Below, piece by piece: positions 10,601 to 18,920 of a stretch of DNA of 64,000 bases. The notes below the pieces were generated by a model that ran no database searches, was not told the DNA's origin, and worked only from the letters and a program-made list of their open reading frames with translations. The stretch spans positions 413,501 through 477,500 of the forward strand of contig CALNXK010000045.1 of NCBI GenBank assembly GCA_942486035.1, read 5' to 3'. Numbering within the stretch: position 1 is the stretch's first letter; every line of letters begins with the position of its first letter. Source of the DNA: Porites lobata. Taxonomy: Eukaryota; Cnidaria; Anthozoa; Scleractinia; Poritidae. Both the position numbers and the translations under genes were made by a program.

Positions 10601-11877
10601 CTTCTGTGTACAGGCTAGTCAGTCAGTCAGTTTGTCTGTTAATCTCTCAGTCAGTGAGTCATTCAGTGAGCCAGTCCGTCTTTTAGTCTCTCAGTCACTT
10701 AGTCAGACTGACTTCAGTTAGTCAGTCTGTAAATCAGTTTTTCAATCAGCCAGTCTCTCATTCACTGGAGGTCTGACAATCAGCCAGTCAGTCAATTCGC
10801 AATCTCAATCAGTCAGTCAGTTAGTCACGCTGCCCCTGAATCAGTCCGTTAGCCAGTGTGTTAATCATTCACTTAGTCATTCACTGATCACTAATTTTGC
10901 TTGCTTGTGATCTTAGGACCTGGCTATTGATCAGGTGCCCACCGTAGACCAAGTTGGTGTGGATTCAATTGTATTCTTCCCCCAGGGATCGTACGGAGCC
11001 ACAGAAGGAAATAACACCGGAGGAATAAGGTTTCACCAGGGGATTGTCACACGCGTCTGGAAGGTTCGTTACTCCTTTTTAAGAGCTCCCTGGTCCTTTT
11101 CTTATTATATGTTTGGAAGCGAAATATTTTTTTAGTAGTTATCATCGATATTGAGACCCTGTTTTAGTTGCATCACCATTAAGTTATTGGTTGTTTACCA
11201 TTTACAAAACGTTTTCGGAAAATCCAGTTGGAGAGTAAATGGAACACGACTTTCCAAGTCGTTCTAGGGGAAAATTTCCGGGAGCAACGGAATCTCTGAA
11301 AAGGTAGTCCTGTTTTTCCGGATGGAATATTTCAAACGGAAATTCGTGATCATTTCCTCTTCAAAGCCATCTTTGATTTGTACATATGGAAAACGGGATT
11401 CTGGAACGAAATTTACCAGTCGAAAATTTTGCTTACCATTTGCCGAAACCGTGGAGCGACCGGTTTGCCTATGTGAATGGTAAACAACTATTCTCTAAGG
11501 GTGCTGTCCACAAGTCAGAACTGGCCGGCCGGACCATGGCCAGACCAGTCATTTTGTAAATGAAACAGACTTTTTCCAAGGGTTTTTTTTGGCTGAAAAA
11601 CAAAAACCATCTCCTAATTCTTCCTCCAGCCACAAAATTAACCCAATATTGGTTACCCTGTGCGTCATCATAACGAGCGTAATATTATTTGTGTTCGTCT
11701 CAGGACCCCTCTGGCGTCACCCGATATGATGGCCACCACACCAAAGGAGATGAAGACGGCAAATGGGTCACATACAGTGGATACCAATACAATTTCCAAG
11801 GAATACCTCTGGAAAAACTTAGGATCTCACCTAATGCCATGGACGCACTGATGGCGTGCCAACAGGCGTTCAGTTGA
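2187..11877 (+). CDS. Dual TIR domain protein with two Tudor-like modules, 815 aa, 13 exons
   Basis: Coding exons: 2187-2531, 3017-3085, 3569-3823, 3914-4171, 4833-5068, 5779-6026, 6750-6859, 7941-8078, 9171-9281, 9501-9658, 10018-10216, 10917-11063, 11704-11877. All phases agree, introns are GT..AG, and the product is 815 residues. Order of parts: MGCAPSS acylation motif; coiled coil, two copies (about 17-112); Tudor-like module 1 (about 132-285); TIR 1 (about 301-460); TIR 2 (about 488-655); Tudor-like module 2 (about 660-812). TIR domains are scaffolds in innate-immune signalling, and many (SARM1, plant and bacterial types) cleave NAD+. Tudor-like barrels bind methylated Lys/Arg or other peptides. 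The function here is inferred only: a membrane-tethered TIR signalling or NAD-cleaving protein. An AATAAA at 12500-12505 could end the transcript. The family name of the Tudor-like part is uncertain; it might be a DUF4537-type barrel. I do not recognise an established gene symbol. Confidence 0.85.
3017..4099 (+). other. Tudor-like module 1 of the TIR-Tudor protein (exons 2-4)
   Basis: Residues about 132-285, encoded by exons 3017-3085, 3569-3823 and the first part of 3914-4171. Landmarks are WEVSPWQYFTATIVSFD, then TIVWDDQDPSG, VVLFPQGKY, KRYDGEHTKDDADGKWITY and FRISPN. The W..Y.ATI.S.D...Y.I.WDD pattern is typical of small beta-barrel (Tudor/chromo-like) folds. The same landmarks recur in the same order near the C-terminus (10018-11877). 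The ligand is unknown. Confidence 0.65.
4145..6026 (+). other. TIR domain 1 (exons 4-6)
   Basis: The domain opens with CDIFISYTK (box 1 pattern) at residues 301-309 and continues through VFVACLSDEYVK and an EFQYAKKTAKKPVIPIVVG strand to WMMTVVGLLIAG. Compared with TIR 2 the first helix region is unusual: it carries a PPSY motif (4884-4895). The loop normally reading I-D-x-E is LNKEKQG, so Glu358 may or may not correspond to a catalytic Glu. A regulatory or pseudo-enzymatic partner of TIR 2 is possible, but this is inference. Confidence 0.75.
5530..5725 (-). repeat. tRNA-derived SINE-like sequence, possibly dimeric, in intron 5
   Basis: Read on the minus strand, 5719-5700 gives TAGATCAGTCGGTAGGGCAC, close to a tRNA A box (TAGCTCAGTNGGTAGAGC). 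A second A-box-like CAGTTGGAGAGC lies near 5595-5584 and is followed by a B box GGTTCAATCC at 5550-5541, at roughly the spacing of a real tRNA. A degenerate B box (GGTCACTAGATTGC) may accompany the first A box. This looks like one or two tRNA-related heads of a SINE, not a functional tRNA gene. Confidence 0.45.
6322..6696 (-). repeat. MITE of the AGGGAGCTTAAGCA family, intron 6
   Basis: The termini are TAGAGAGCTTAAGCAAC at 6322 and GCTCAAGCTCCCTAA ending at 6696, an inverted repeat. The interior shares, in reverse orientation, a segment seen also at 38228-38420, 55982-56360 and 63370-63748 (landmarks GCACGTG..CAC..TTTTTGTACATTTCTT and AAATGCCTAATTTCACGTT). It is non-coding. The element ends only about 50 bp before exon 7. 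Confidence 0.7.
7066..7215. repeat. Half copy of the foldback element seen at 42041-42321
   Basis: The segment shares GCCGACATCTCGCGATGCCA, GACGTCTGAGAAACGAG, GATGACGT and GATCTGGGTAGTGCTT with the palindromic unit in PSME4 intron 23. Only one arm is clear here. It lies in intron 7 of the TIR-Tudor gene and has no coding content. Confidence 0.5.
7262..7590. repeat. Pyrimidine-rich minisatellite, unit about TTGTTCCCC, intron 7
   Basis: About 320 bp consist of irregular copies of TTGTTCCCC, CTTGTTCCC or CTTGTTACCCC. It is strongly strand-asymmetric (C/T on plus). It gives long open frames in all plus frames (Ser/Pro/Leu/Val-rich) and one on minus; these are composition artefacts. It lies within the intron between exons 7 and 8 of the TIR-Tudor gene. 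Confidence 0.9.
10018..11877 (+). other. Tudor-like module 2 and C-terminus (exons 11-13)
   Basis: Residues about 660-812, exons 10018-10216, 10917-11063 and 11704-11877. They repeat the landmarks of module 1: WAFYGATIASFDRETMSYTV, WDDGDPTG, VFFPQGSYG, TRYDGHHTKGDEDGKWVTY and LRISPNAMD. Intron positions are not identical to those of copy 1 (an extra intron after VQSYK, and the next one after RVWK instead of after YHQ). The duplication is therefore old, or introns were later gained or moved. The stop codon is TGA at 11875-11877. Confidence 0.7.
10330..10885. repeat. Degenerate (CAGT)n tetranucleotide tract, intron 11
   Basis: Irregular runs of CAGT, such as CAGTCAGTCAGTCAGTC near 10387, recur between about 10330 and 10415 and again between 10615 and 10885. 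They are separated by a GC-rich piece near 10440-10560. No gene content is visible; exon 12 begins shortly after, at 10917. Confidence 0.8.
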
Positions 11878-11895
11878 CACAGCTAATGCGGATAA

Positions 11896-12060
11896 AGGTA
11901 ATGTTACACGGGACGATTCGCAACGACGATTATTAGCGCAACACAGCGTTGCAATGTTGGAACAATGTTGTAACCATTCAACACAATGCCGCAACAATGT
12001 TGCAATACTGTGTTGCGCTTAAAATCGTCGTTGCGAATCGTCTCGTGTAACGTCACCTTA
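11896..12060. repeat. MITE, 165-bp near-perfect palindrome
   Basis: The left end AAGGTAATGTTACACG is mirrored by CGTGTAACGTCACCTT at the right end, and the interior pairs too: GCGCAACACAG with CTGTGTTGCGC, and GATTCGCAACGACGATT with its complement. Flanking ATA is present on both sides (a possible short target duplication). It lies 20 bp after the TIR-Tudor stop codon, so it is probably within that gene's 3' UTR, where the RNA would fold into a strong hairpin. Confidence 0.8.
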
Positions 12061-12813
12061 TAAACGCAGTGAATTGGCCATTTCCGAATTGTCTCAAGCC
12101 TCTATTTAAAAGCGAGGCTACGTGCGAAGCCATTGGTGATTATTATTCATTCTCATTCAATATGCTGTACGCACAAAGCTGTACAAACTCCGGATGTTAG
12201 CGTTTTTTACTCACATCATCTTAAGTTACACTTATCGTGACCACAAATATATATTAACTGTGGCCTTTTTAGCAAGAGTACACTTAACAAACGAAAAGGG
12301 ATTTTTATATTCATTTACGAGAATTTTACACATCGATACGTCACGTAACCAACAAGAGGACATCGCTGTATATCTTATAACTCATCAAGGACTTTCTTCC
12401 AAACCTGGGGGAGTCTGGGGGCATGCTCCCCCTCAAAATTTTTAATTTTGGGATCTCGAAAATGTCATCTCCTGCGTTTTCTGCAGGATATTTTCGGTAA
12501 ATAAAGACGAAGGAAGATACAGTAATTAGTTGTTTATTTTACCCATCTATCTCTATTGTTATCGGTAAGGTGCAGACTGTTTACGTCAAAAAAGGGTAAA
12601 ACAGTGGCGCCATCAAGGACGTTACAAGCAGAGGGCGAGATGTGTACCCTTTGGACGGGCAAACTCTTTTATCATCCCTTCTCAAACTCATTAATAATTC
12701 ATTAAGAAAATACAAAGGAAATTAATGTTTAATGAGTGTTTGGAAATCGGATGAATCACTGCTTAGTATTTGCATCCTTAATTTCTCCTTCAAAAATGAT
12801 TTTGTTTGAGAAG

Positions 12814-12960
12814 AAATATCAAACATTCGACACAGTGTTTCATCACCAGATGAAACACCTCGAAGTTCGTCAAAAATACTCCACTGCGCGTCGTATTTTC
12901 AACTCTCTTCTCGGTGTTTCATCTGGTGATGAAACACTGCATCTCATGTTTGATATATTA
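12814..12960. repeat. Inverted repeat element, about 147 bp
   Basis: TATCAAACATTCGACACAG followed by TGTTTCATCACCAGATGAAACACC at 12816-12858 is mirrored by GGTGTTTCATCTGGTGATGAAACAC and CATGTTTGATATA at 12913-12958. Each arm also contains a short palindrome (GTTTCATC..GATGAAAC). It overlaps the stop region of the hAT remnant at 12944, so it may be the terminal inverted repeat region of that element. Confidence 0.7.
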
Positions 12961-13574
12961 CATCAAAATTAATTACGTCCTTGTGCTTGTGTATGTGCAG
13001 AATTGCAAGAGAACTCTCGTCTGCCATGGTCCTTCGTAAAGGAGTTTGCAGTATCTTCATACCCGGGGGGCGGGGGACTCCCTTATAAGGGCTTAATGGG
13101 GACGTGCGGCCAGCCAGGGTATGTTTTTCGGGATTTTTGTCTTAAACAGGGTATCGAATTTATCATTTTTTGTCTTAATCAGGGTATCGATTTATCAATT
13201 TTTGTCTTAAACAGGATAAATGTCTTAAACAGGGTATCAAAAATCGGAATTCTTTCTTAAACAGGGTAGGAAAATCAGCGATATTTGTCTTAAACAGTGT
13301 CAGGGTATGAGGGGCCGCGCCGCACCTCCCCACCCAGGGATATATCGAGTACCCCCCCGGGCTTCATACCGCTGAAGCTACACTCAGCTGTGCATATTGA
13401 CACATGATAAGTCAACAAAGTTTCAAGAGCTACATTATACTCCAGGGTAGAATTGTAGTTGGCTTGGTCAAAAGTCTCAACCAAGGTCTGTCGGGTGTGT
13501 GGCTTCACTTTCGGATCCATTTCACTCCGCTTAATCAGTAAAACGATAAAGGAAATCCTAGCACAAAACGCCAA
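12944..13574 (-). pseudogene. hAT-type transposase C-terminal remnant, interrupted by a nested insertion
   Basis: On the minus strand an open frame runs from above 13574 through ICTAECSFSGMK, then enters a repeat. If the repeat at 13064-13370 is ignored, the frame continues directly with TPLRRTMADESSLAILHIH and stops at 12944-12946. Cys/Ala-E-x-x-FS, then LRxTM, then LAxLHIH is the order seen in the hAT dimerisation domain (Dimer_Tnp_hAT). No catalytic RNase H-like part was found upstream. The frame has no ATG at its upstream end, so this is a fragment. Confidence 0.65.
13064..13370. mobile_element. Tandem-repeat-bearing insertion with 9-bp target duplication
   Basis: CTTCATACC occurs at 13055-13063 and again at 13362-13370, on both sides of a unit that starts CGGGGGGCGGGGGACTCCC and ends ACCCCCCCGGG, so the two ends are inverted. 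Inside are about six degenerate copies of TTTGTCTTAAACAGGGTATC spaced 30-45 bp apart. Removing the unit with one target copy restores the hAT reading frame around it. A related but weaker sequence is at about 8310-8420. It is non-coding. Confidence 0.75.
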
Positions 13575-14821
13575 TATAAATAATGCGAAATATTTATCCC
13601 AATTTAGGTCCTTTTTTGTTTACTTTTAGAGGAAATGTGGATCTGTTTCAATCATAATATACCTTGACAACTTTACAGAAAGGCCATCCCTGTTTCTAAA
13701 TATTTCGACCCCCCCTCACATTTTATGCATTTTCAAAACTGACCCCCCCAAATTAAGCCTCTTAGAAAATTGTGCCCCCTCCAAACCAACCCACTCCTCC
13801 CCCCCCCCGCCACCTCTGCTGAGACGTAATAAACGATCGGTCCCTAGGGGACGGACCATTGGAAATGACTGGAGGAGGGGTGACAATTCTCAAAAAAGGT
13901 TTTTTTACGGGTCACTGATCCGACATGTTGAGCAGATGTTATAAAGCATTGTACGTTTTTATTGTGTTGTTCAAAATAAGGGATGCTAGTGGAGAGAGAA
14001 AATACTTAATTACAGCGAGTAATTTAACGGAGCTTACATTAACCTTAAATAAAAATAGTAAGAACGGACTTTTGAACTGTTCTTTTATTCGTTTTATATA
14101 ATATTATAGTATTGTTGGTTAGATTTTTTCCCCTGGGGTAGGGCTCTTTTGACACTTTTGATTGACCTTTCGTTTCCGACCCTTGGGAATTTGATCAAAA
14201 AATTTTAAAATTTGTCAAATCCCGTTCCTTGCCCGCACTCCCCCCTCCCCACCCAGTCCCCCGACGGGATTTACATTGTTAGGGGCATAAAACATTGCTT
14301 CTGCATCGTGACCTGACCTTTCTTGGTAAGAACAGTGGTCAATAGGAACAGAAGGGCCATTTCAATCCAAGTACAAATTTGTAATTGTGCAGTTTGGTAA
14401 AGGAACGCTACAACTCAAGGTATTGTAAAAATGATTCTAACGTGCCGAAAGACAGTGATTTCGACTTAATCTGTTTCAAATTAGTTTCGTGTTACGCAAC
14501 AAATGTACTCACTGATTCTTACGCGATATTACCCTTGGAGCACGCTTGTTTTGCTTCATAAAGGCTTAAAGAGCGAGGAATATTACGATATTACGTTTGT
14601 TGCGCGCTATTTTCTTAAGAAACGTAGTCGCAAAACGAATAAAACAGCAAAGAACTGTAAAATCGAGACAATAGGTTAAGAATTGGAGAATCGTAAGACG
14701 AAAATCGTGAATCGAAATAATCATAGAGTGGAAACCGAATTATGGGTCACAACTCCAATTATACTATTCCCTGATTCAGCACTTATCGCACCCTTACAAA
14801 TGGGTTAATCTAGCGTAATAT

Positions 14822-15219
14822 GAATACAGTCAAACCTGTTTTAAGCGGCACCGTATTGACCGGTCACCCTCTATTAAAGTCCCGAAAATTACCTCCCTTG
14901 ATGCATTGTAATTTCGACCTCTATTAAGCGGTCGCGGTCACTATTTGCGAAGTCGCAACGGGACTTTTTCCATTGTCTTGACCTGTATTAAACGGTCACA
15001 TGGTGTCAATTATTTGTTCATACAGTTTCATTCATTTCCTTGGATATTTTCGCAAATCATTAAAACGCCGTAAGTGAATGTTTCTATTCATGAGGTCAAA
15101 CTTCTGATCTGATCAGCACTGGAGATCGAATTCCTTGAACTGTATTTCTTGAAACCTGCATTAGGCGATCACCCTGTATTAAGCGGTCACTTAGCCGTTC
15201 CCCGGGTTCGACTGTATTT
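14822..15219. repeat. MITE with ACAGTCAAACC-type ends
   Basis: Left end AATACAGTCAAACCTG; right end GGGTTCGACTGTATTT. Inside, variants of TATTAAGCGGTCAC recur at about 14867, 14925, 14985 and 15178. Pieces with the same end sequence occur at 27050-27130, 36430-36575 and 45860-46290. Probably a non-autonomous DNA transposon; no open frame. Confidence 0.7.
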
Positions 15220-15996
15220 CTAAACGAAATTAAATAGCAGGTATATGACCTGACTTGTTCGGTAGTTAAACCTGATTGGTGGTTTGCATTTGCGTGTGTC
15301 TGAAATGCAAATTGATAGGGTTGGCAAAATTTAGGGTCACGGATGCACTTTTGCCTCGTTTTTCCTCCAGTGTCAGATTTAGGCTAGCATTTATACGGAC
15401 GGTTTCGGTCATTTCGCACGCTCGAATCACAGTCCGGACGATTTGTTCTTTAAGACATGATTAATAATGAAAATTGAATTCGATGTTCCCTAAGATATTC
15501 CAAAAAGACGCTTAACACGCTAAAATGTTGCTTTTGAAATCGATTTGGAAGTGCTCACAGGTGGTCGGAACATCTTCAAACATTTTCGGCAACGTTTAGA
15601 AGTCTTTGGAAAATCATCGGAAATGTTCGGAAATTCCGGTAATGACAAGGTGAACGAAGACCTCGACTCGGAAAAAGTTGGCAGGCACACACAAGCGTGG
15701 GTTCAAGGTTTTGGTTAATAAATCGTAACAGATCGGCGGATTTGCATACCCCTATTCACCCCCCTGTTATATCCCTGTTATTACAGTAATCATGAAGGGT
15801 GATCGCTTAAAGGTTTTCTTCTAATGATCATACGTAAACCCAGCCGTACGCAAGTTTGTTTTCACCGCAAGCTCTGCGTGTATGAATCAACGATATTGAC
15901 TTATTTTTGCCGTCAGTATCGGGGCATCGTTAAAATTTCCTCTGAGATTAAATAGACAATGAAATATTTCTTTTCAACTGATACAGCCGCAACCAA

Positions 15997-17757
15997 ATGA
16001 ACAGAATCACATCGCTTCGTTTCCTGTTTACCCCTTCGAGCGCCTTTCATGGCAGCCACCGCAGGGCATATTCCACAAAACCTGCTCAAAAGATCGGGAT
16101 CATAGGCTTGGGAAATGTTGGATCAACAGTCGCCAAGAATCTCCTAAACTCTGGCTTTACTGTATCTGCTCTTCTTGATACTAACGTAAAAGCAGGGCAG
16201 GAACTCCCTGGGGATATACCCCGTCCGGGGAACCCCAAGGAACTGGCCGCGATGTGTGATGTTGTCATAACAGCACTTCCTGCTCCTCCACACGTGAGAA
16301 AGGTTCTGAAAGGCGAGGATGGGGTGTTAGCTGGATTGCGGTCTGGTGGAGTGTGGATTGACCATTCCACTACGGATTACCAACAGACTCTGGAACTAGC
16401 TAAAGAAGCAGGTATGACTGGTTTTAGGCTTGCCTGTGCTGTGCAAATAGCCAAGAACGAAACCAAGCGAACATTAGACGCGCGTGATCTGAGGACTGTA
16501 GGTCGAGCGAGTTCTCGCATCACTTTTACTGCCCGACGGCACACTATTATCTTGGATCTTGTTCCAGGGTTTCAGATAGTGGAGAGAGGCTGCTGCCACT
16601 ATCTGAACGCCTGGGACGGGTAAGGCTGGTTATTAAGAATAATCAGTGGTCAAACTACACAACTCCGCGGTATGACTGGTACCTTGCAAATGTTGATAAG
16701 CCCAAACGAGGGCAAAACAGCTGTCCATTGCTGCAACGCACTACGTGGGTGGTACTGCTGTGCGCTGGGCATACTGTAGAGTTGTAAGGAGTAGCCATTA
16801 CTTTCAATTGGTTTTGATGTAATAAAACTGTCTGAAAAAAGAGCAGGTTGAAAATCCTGTTATGACTTTCTTTACGTACAAGTACAAAGATTTGAAAATT
16901 ATGTACGGCACTCAGGAATAAATCTCCGTAAACAACCAGAATTCTTATGCTGTCAAGTGTGTGAGTAGGAAAGGAAATAAAAGTCAGATCAGTGAGAATG
17001 CACTGATTCTGCGATGTAAATAACAACAGTATTTCATAGGAGCTCCGCTGTTAGGCTTCGGCTCAATCTACATATTCCACTATTGATTTATTTTCAAGGG
17101 GACAGAGGTGTTCGTGTACTTGAGGCGCCCGTAACTGGAGGCATGGCAATTCTAAAGCAGGGTAAAATGACAGTTCTGGTGGGAGGAGAAAAACAGCTCT
17201 TTGAAGACTGCCTCCCAATTCTCCAGCAGAGCACTAAGAAGGTGCTGTACATGGGCCAAATGGGCAGTGCTACGATAGCAAAGGTCATTTCTAATATGTT
17301 AGCAGCAACCAATAACGTAGCAATGGGAGAAGCGATGATGCTGGGAAAGAGAGGCGGCTTGGATCTAAGGTCTCTCTTTGAAGCTATCAGGTTTAGCGCG
17401 GGAAACTCATACGTGTGGGAAACAGAAGGTCCTCTAGTCTTCAATGGCACCTATAACCCTGATTTTACAATGGAGCTTCATTGCAAGGATTTGAATCTAG
17501 GGTACGACCTGGCGCGAAAATTTAAAGTGCCTACTGAGTTACATTCCCACGTGGAGCAAATATACAACCGCGCTCGTTTCAGGTACGGAAACAATGCAGG
17601 ATCCTCGTATCCGCCCAAAATGCTGGAAGATGATTTACAAGAGCCGTTACAGATAGGCGGATTCGAGAACTGGACTTACTCGGTTGAACACGTCAATAAT
17701 TCGATGGCGGTTGTTCACACAACAAAAGATAAGATTTATGATAAAACAGAAGACTGA
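15997..17757 (+). CDS. Mitochondrial 3-hydroxyisobutyrate dehydrogenase-like protein, 357 aa, two exons
   Basis: Exons 15997-16411 and 17099-17757 join in frame (GCAG|GTATGA .. TTTTCAAG). Residues 1-28 are Arg/Ser-rich with no acidic residue and HRRAYSTK, a typical mitochondrial presequence and cleavage area. IGIIGLGNVGSTVAKNLL (33-50) is the NAD(P)-binding Rossmann loop, ALPAP (93-97) follows the dinucleotide fold, and EAPVTGG (147-153) is the substrate-binding signature. Lys200 and Asn204 in AKVISNML are the catalytic Lys and its partner; CKDLNLGYDLA is the second conserved Lys region. HIBADH oxidises 3-hydroxyisobutyrate to methylmalonate semialdehyde in valine breakdown. The C-terminus (GNNAGSSYPPKM onward) does not look like vertebrate HIBADH, so another beta-hydroxyacid substrate is possible. 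No AATAAA lies between the stop and the LINE at 17830. Confidence 0.88.
16555..16625. repeat. Short hairpin in the dehydrogenase intron
   Basis: CCAGGGTTTCAGATAGTGG at 16564 is mirrored by CCACTATCTGAACGCCTGGG ending near 16618, with a short GC-rich loop. It is probably the end of a small inverted-repeat element. There is no sign that it is exonic. Confidence 0.5.
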
Positions 17758-18173
17758 TTATTTTGGCTCAGAAAGTTTGGTTTGCTACAACAGCCTAGTC
17801 CGCCTCGTTTAATCCTGGACTCTACAGACTTTTTTTTTTTTTTTATTTTTTTTTATTTTTTTTATTTATTTATTGTTTTATTCAAGACATTTATTACTAT
17901 AATTACAAAGAACTAATTAAAAAGAAAATAATTACAAAGTTCTAAACAACCGCAATAACAGACATACTTACAATTATCTACATTTCACAATTATATACAT
18001 TACAGCCACAAAACAGCCGCGCAATTGCCGAATGAGGCTTATTTTACAAAGAATTAATTAATACTTAATTATGTAGATAAAAGAGAGATTAACACTTAAT
18101 ATTTACAGTACACTCTGAAATAAAAACAAAAACATAACCACACATACAAAAATACAAAAAAAAAAACTGTCTA

Positions 18174-18209
<36 letters not shown>

Positions 18210-18309
18210 AAAATAAAAATAAAAAAAAAAATAAAAAAATAAAAAAATAAATAAAAAAAAATAAAAAAAAAAAAAGATTACATTTTTAATTACAAACTCA
18301 CGAACTTAA

Positions 18310-18852
18310 TTAAAGGGGAGAAATGTCTTTTGGCCATTTTTCATAAAAGGTTTCTAATTTATTATTCTTAGTGGAAATATATTTTTCAACTTGGTATTTA
18401 AATCTTACTTTAAATTTGAAACCTTCGATGTTTGGAAGTACCTGTTTCTTTCTGCAATCCCATAAATACAATTTACCAATTAATATCAGATAATTTAACA
18501 AGGGGCATTTTGACCTCGTTATTCCAATTATAACCTCTCGTAAACACAACCCGTGAAATTCCTTTGTTATTGTTAAGTAATACTGTTCAACATTTTTCCA
18601 CAACATATTTGAGTGCTGACAGTAAAATAGAAAGTGACATAATGTTTCCTGTTCAGTCTTGCAAAAAGTACATTTGTCATGCTGGAGATATCCAATTTTA
18701 AAAAGTTTTGCATTAGTGTAAAGTATTGAATTTAAAACTTTATATTGGAAGGATTTGACGTAAGGCTCCTGTGTTGTCAGGTGGGGAAGGTTGTAAGCAA
18801 TTTTTAAGTCTTCGTCAGATAAGCCAAAATCATGTTTTAAATTCTTTTGCAT
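18310..18852 (-). pseudogene. LINE C-terminal zinc-finger (zf-RVT) part, separate frame
   Basis: A frame continuing the LINE protein after two shifts: between 18920 and 18850 the coding sense moves to a third frame (DIAEKKTKDYYSLI), then to this one. It contains CTFCKTEQETLCHFLFYC, a Cys-x2-Cys..His-x4-Cys finger usual at the C-terminus of L1/Tx1-type polyproteins, and ends in TAA-type stop at 18310. The two shifts within about 75 bp show that the copy is dead. Confidence 0.8.
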
Positions 18853-18920
18853 TACTAGGTAATTGTGCTTTATTTGATATTATTAAAGAGTAGTAGTCTT
18901 TCGTTTTCTTTTCCGCTATG

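Larger units (their letters stand above)
11878..15996. other. Spacer between the TIR-Tudor and dehydrogenase genes
   Basis: It holds the 3' UTR of the TIR-Tudor gene (AATAAA at 12500-12505), several inverted-repeat elements, a hAT transposase remnant and a tandem-repeat insertion, each listed separately. From 13600 to 14800 and from 15220 to 15996 I see only AT-rich sequence with C-rich patches (for example 13800-13810). The promoter and 5' UTR of the dehydrogenase gene must lie just before 15997, but no core elements stand out. Confidence 0.5.

Noticed and set aside
13130..13310. Regularly spaced TGTCTTAAACAGGGTATC copies resembling a CRISPR array
   Set aside because: Copies are degenerate, spacing is irregular, the host is an animal, and the block is inside an insertion with target duplication.
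16412..16623. Read-through of the dehydrogenase exon 1 frame to 16623
   Set aside because: The sequence after GCAG|GTATGA loses similarity to the family, while exon 2 at 17099 resumes it in frame, so this is intron.
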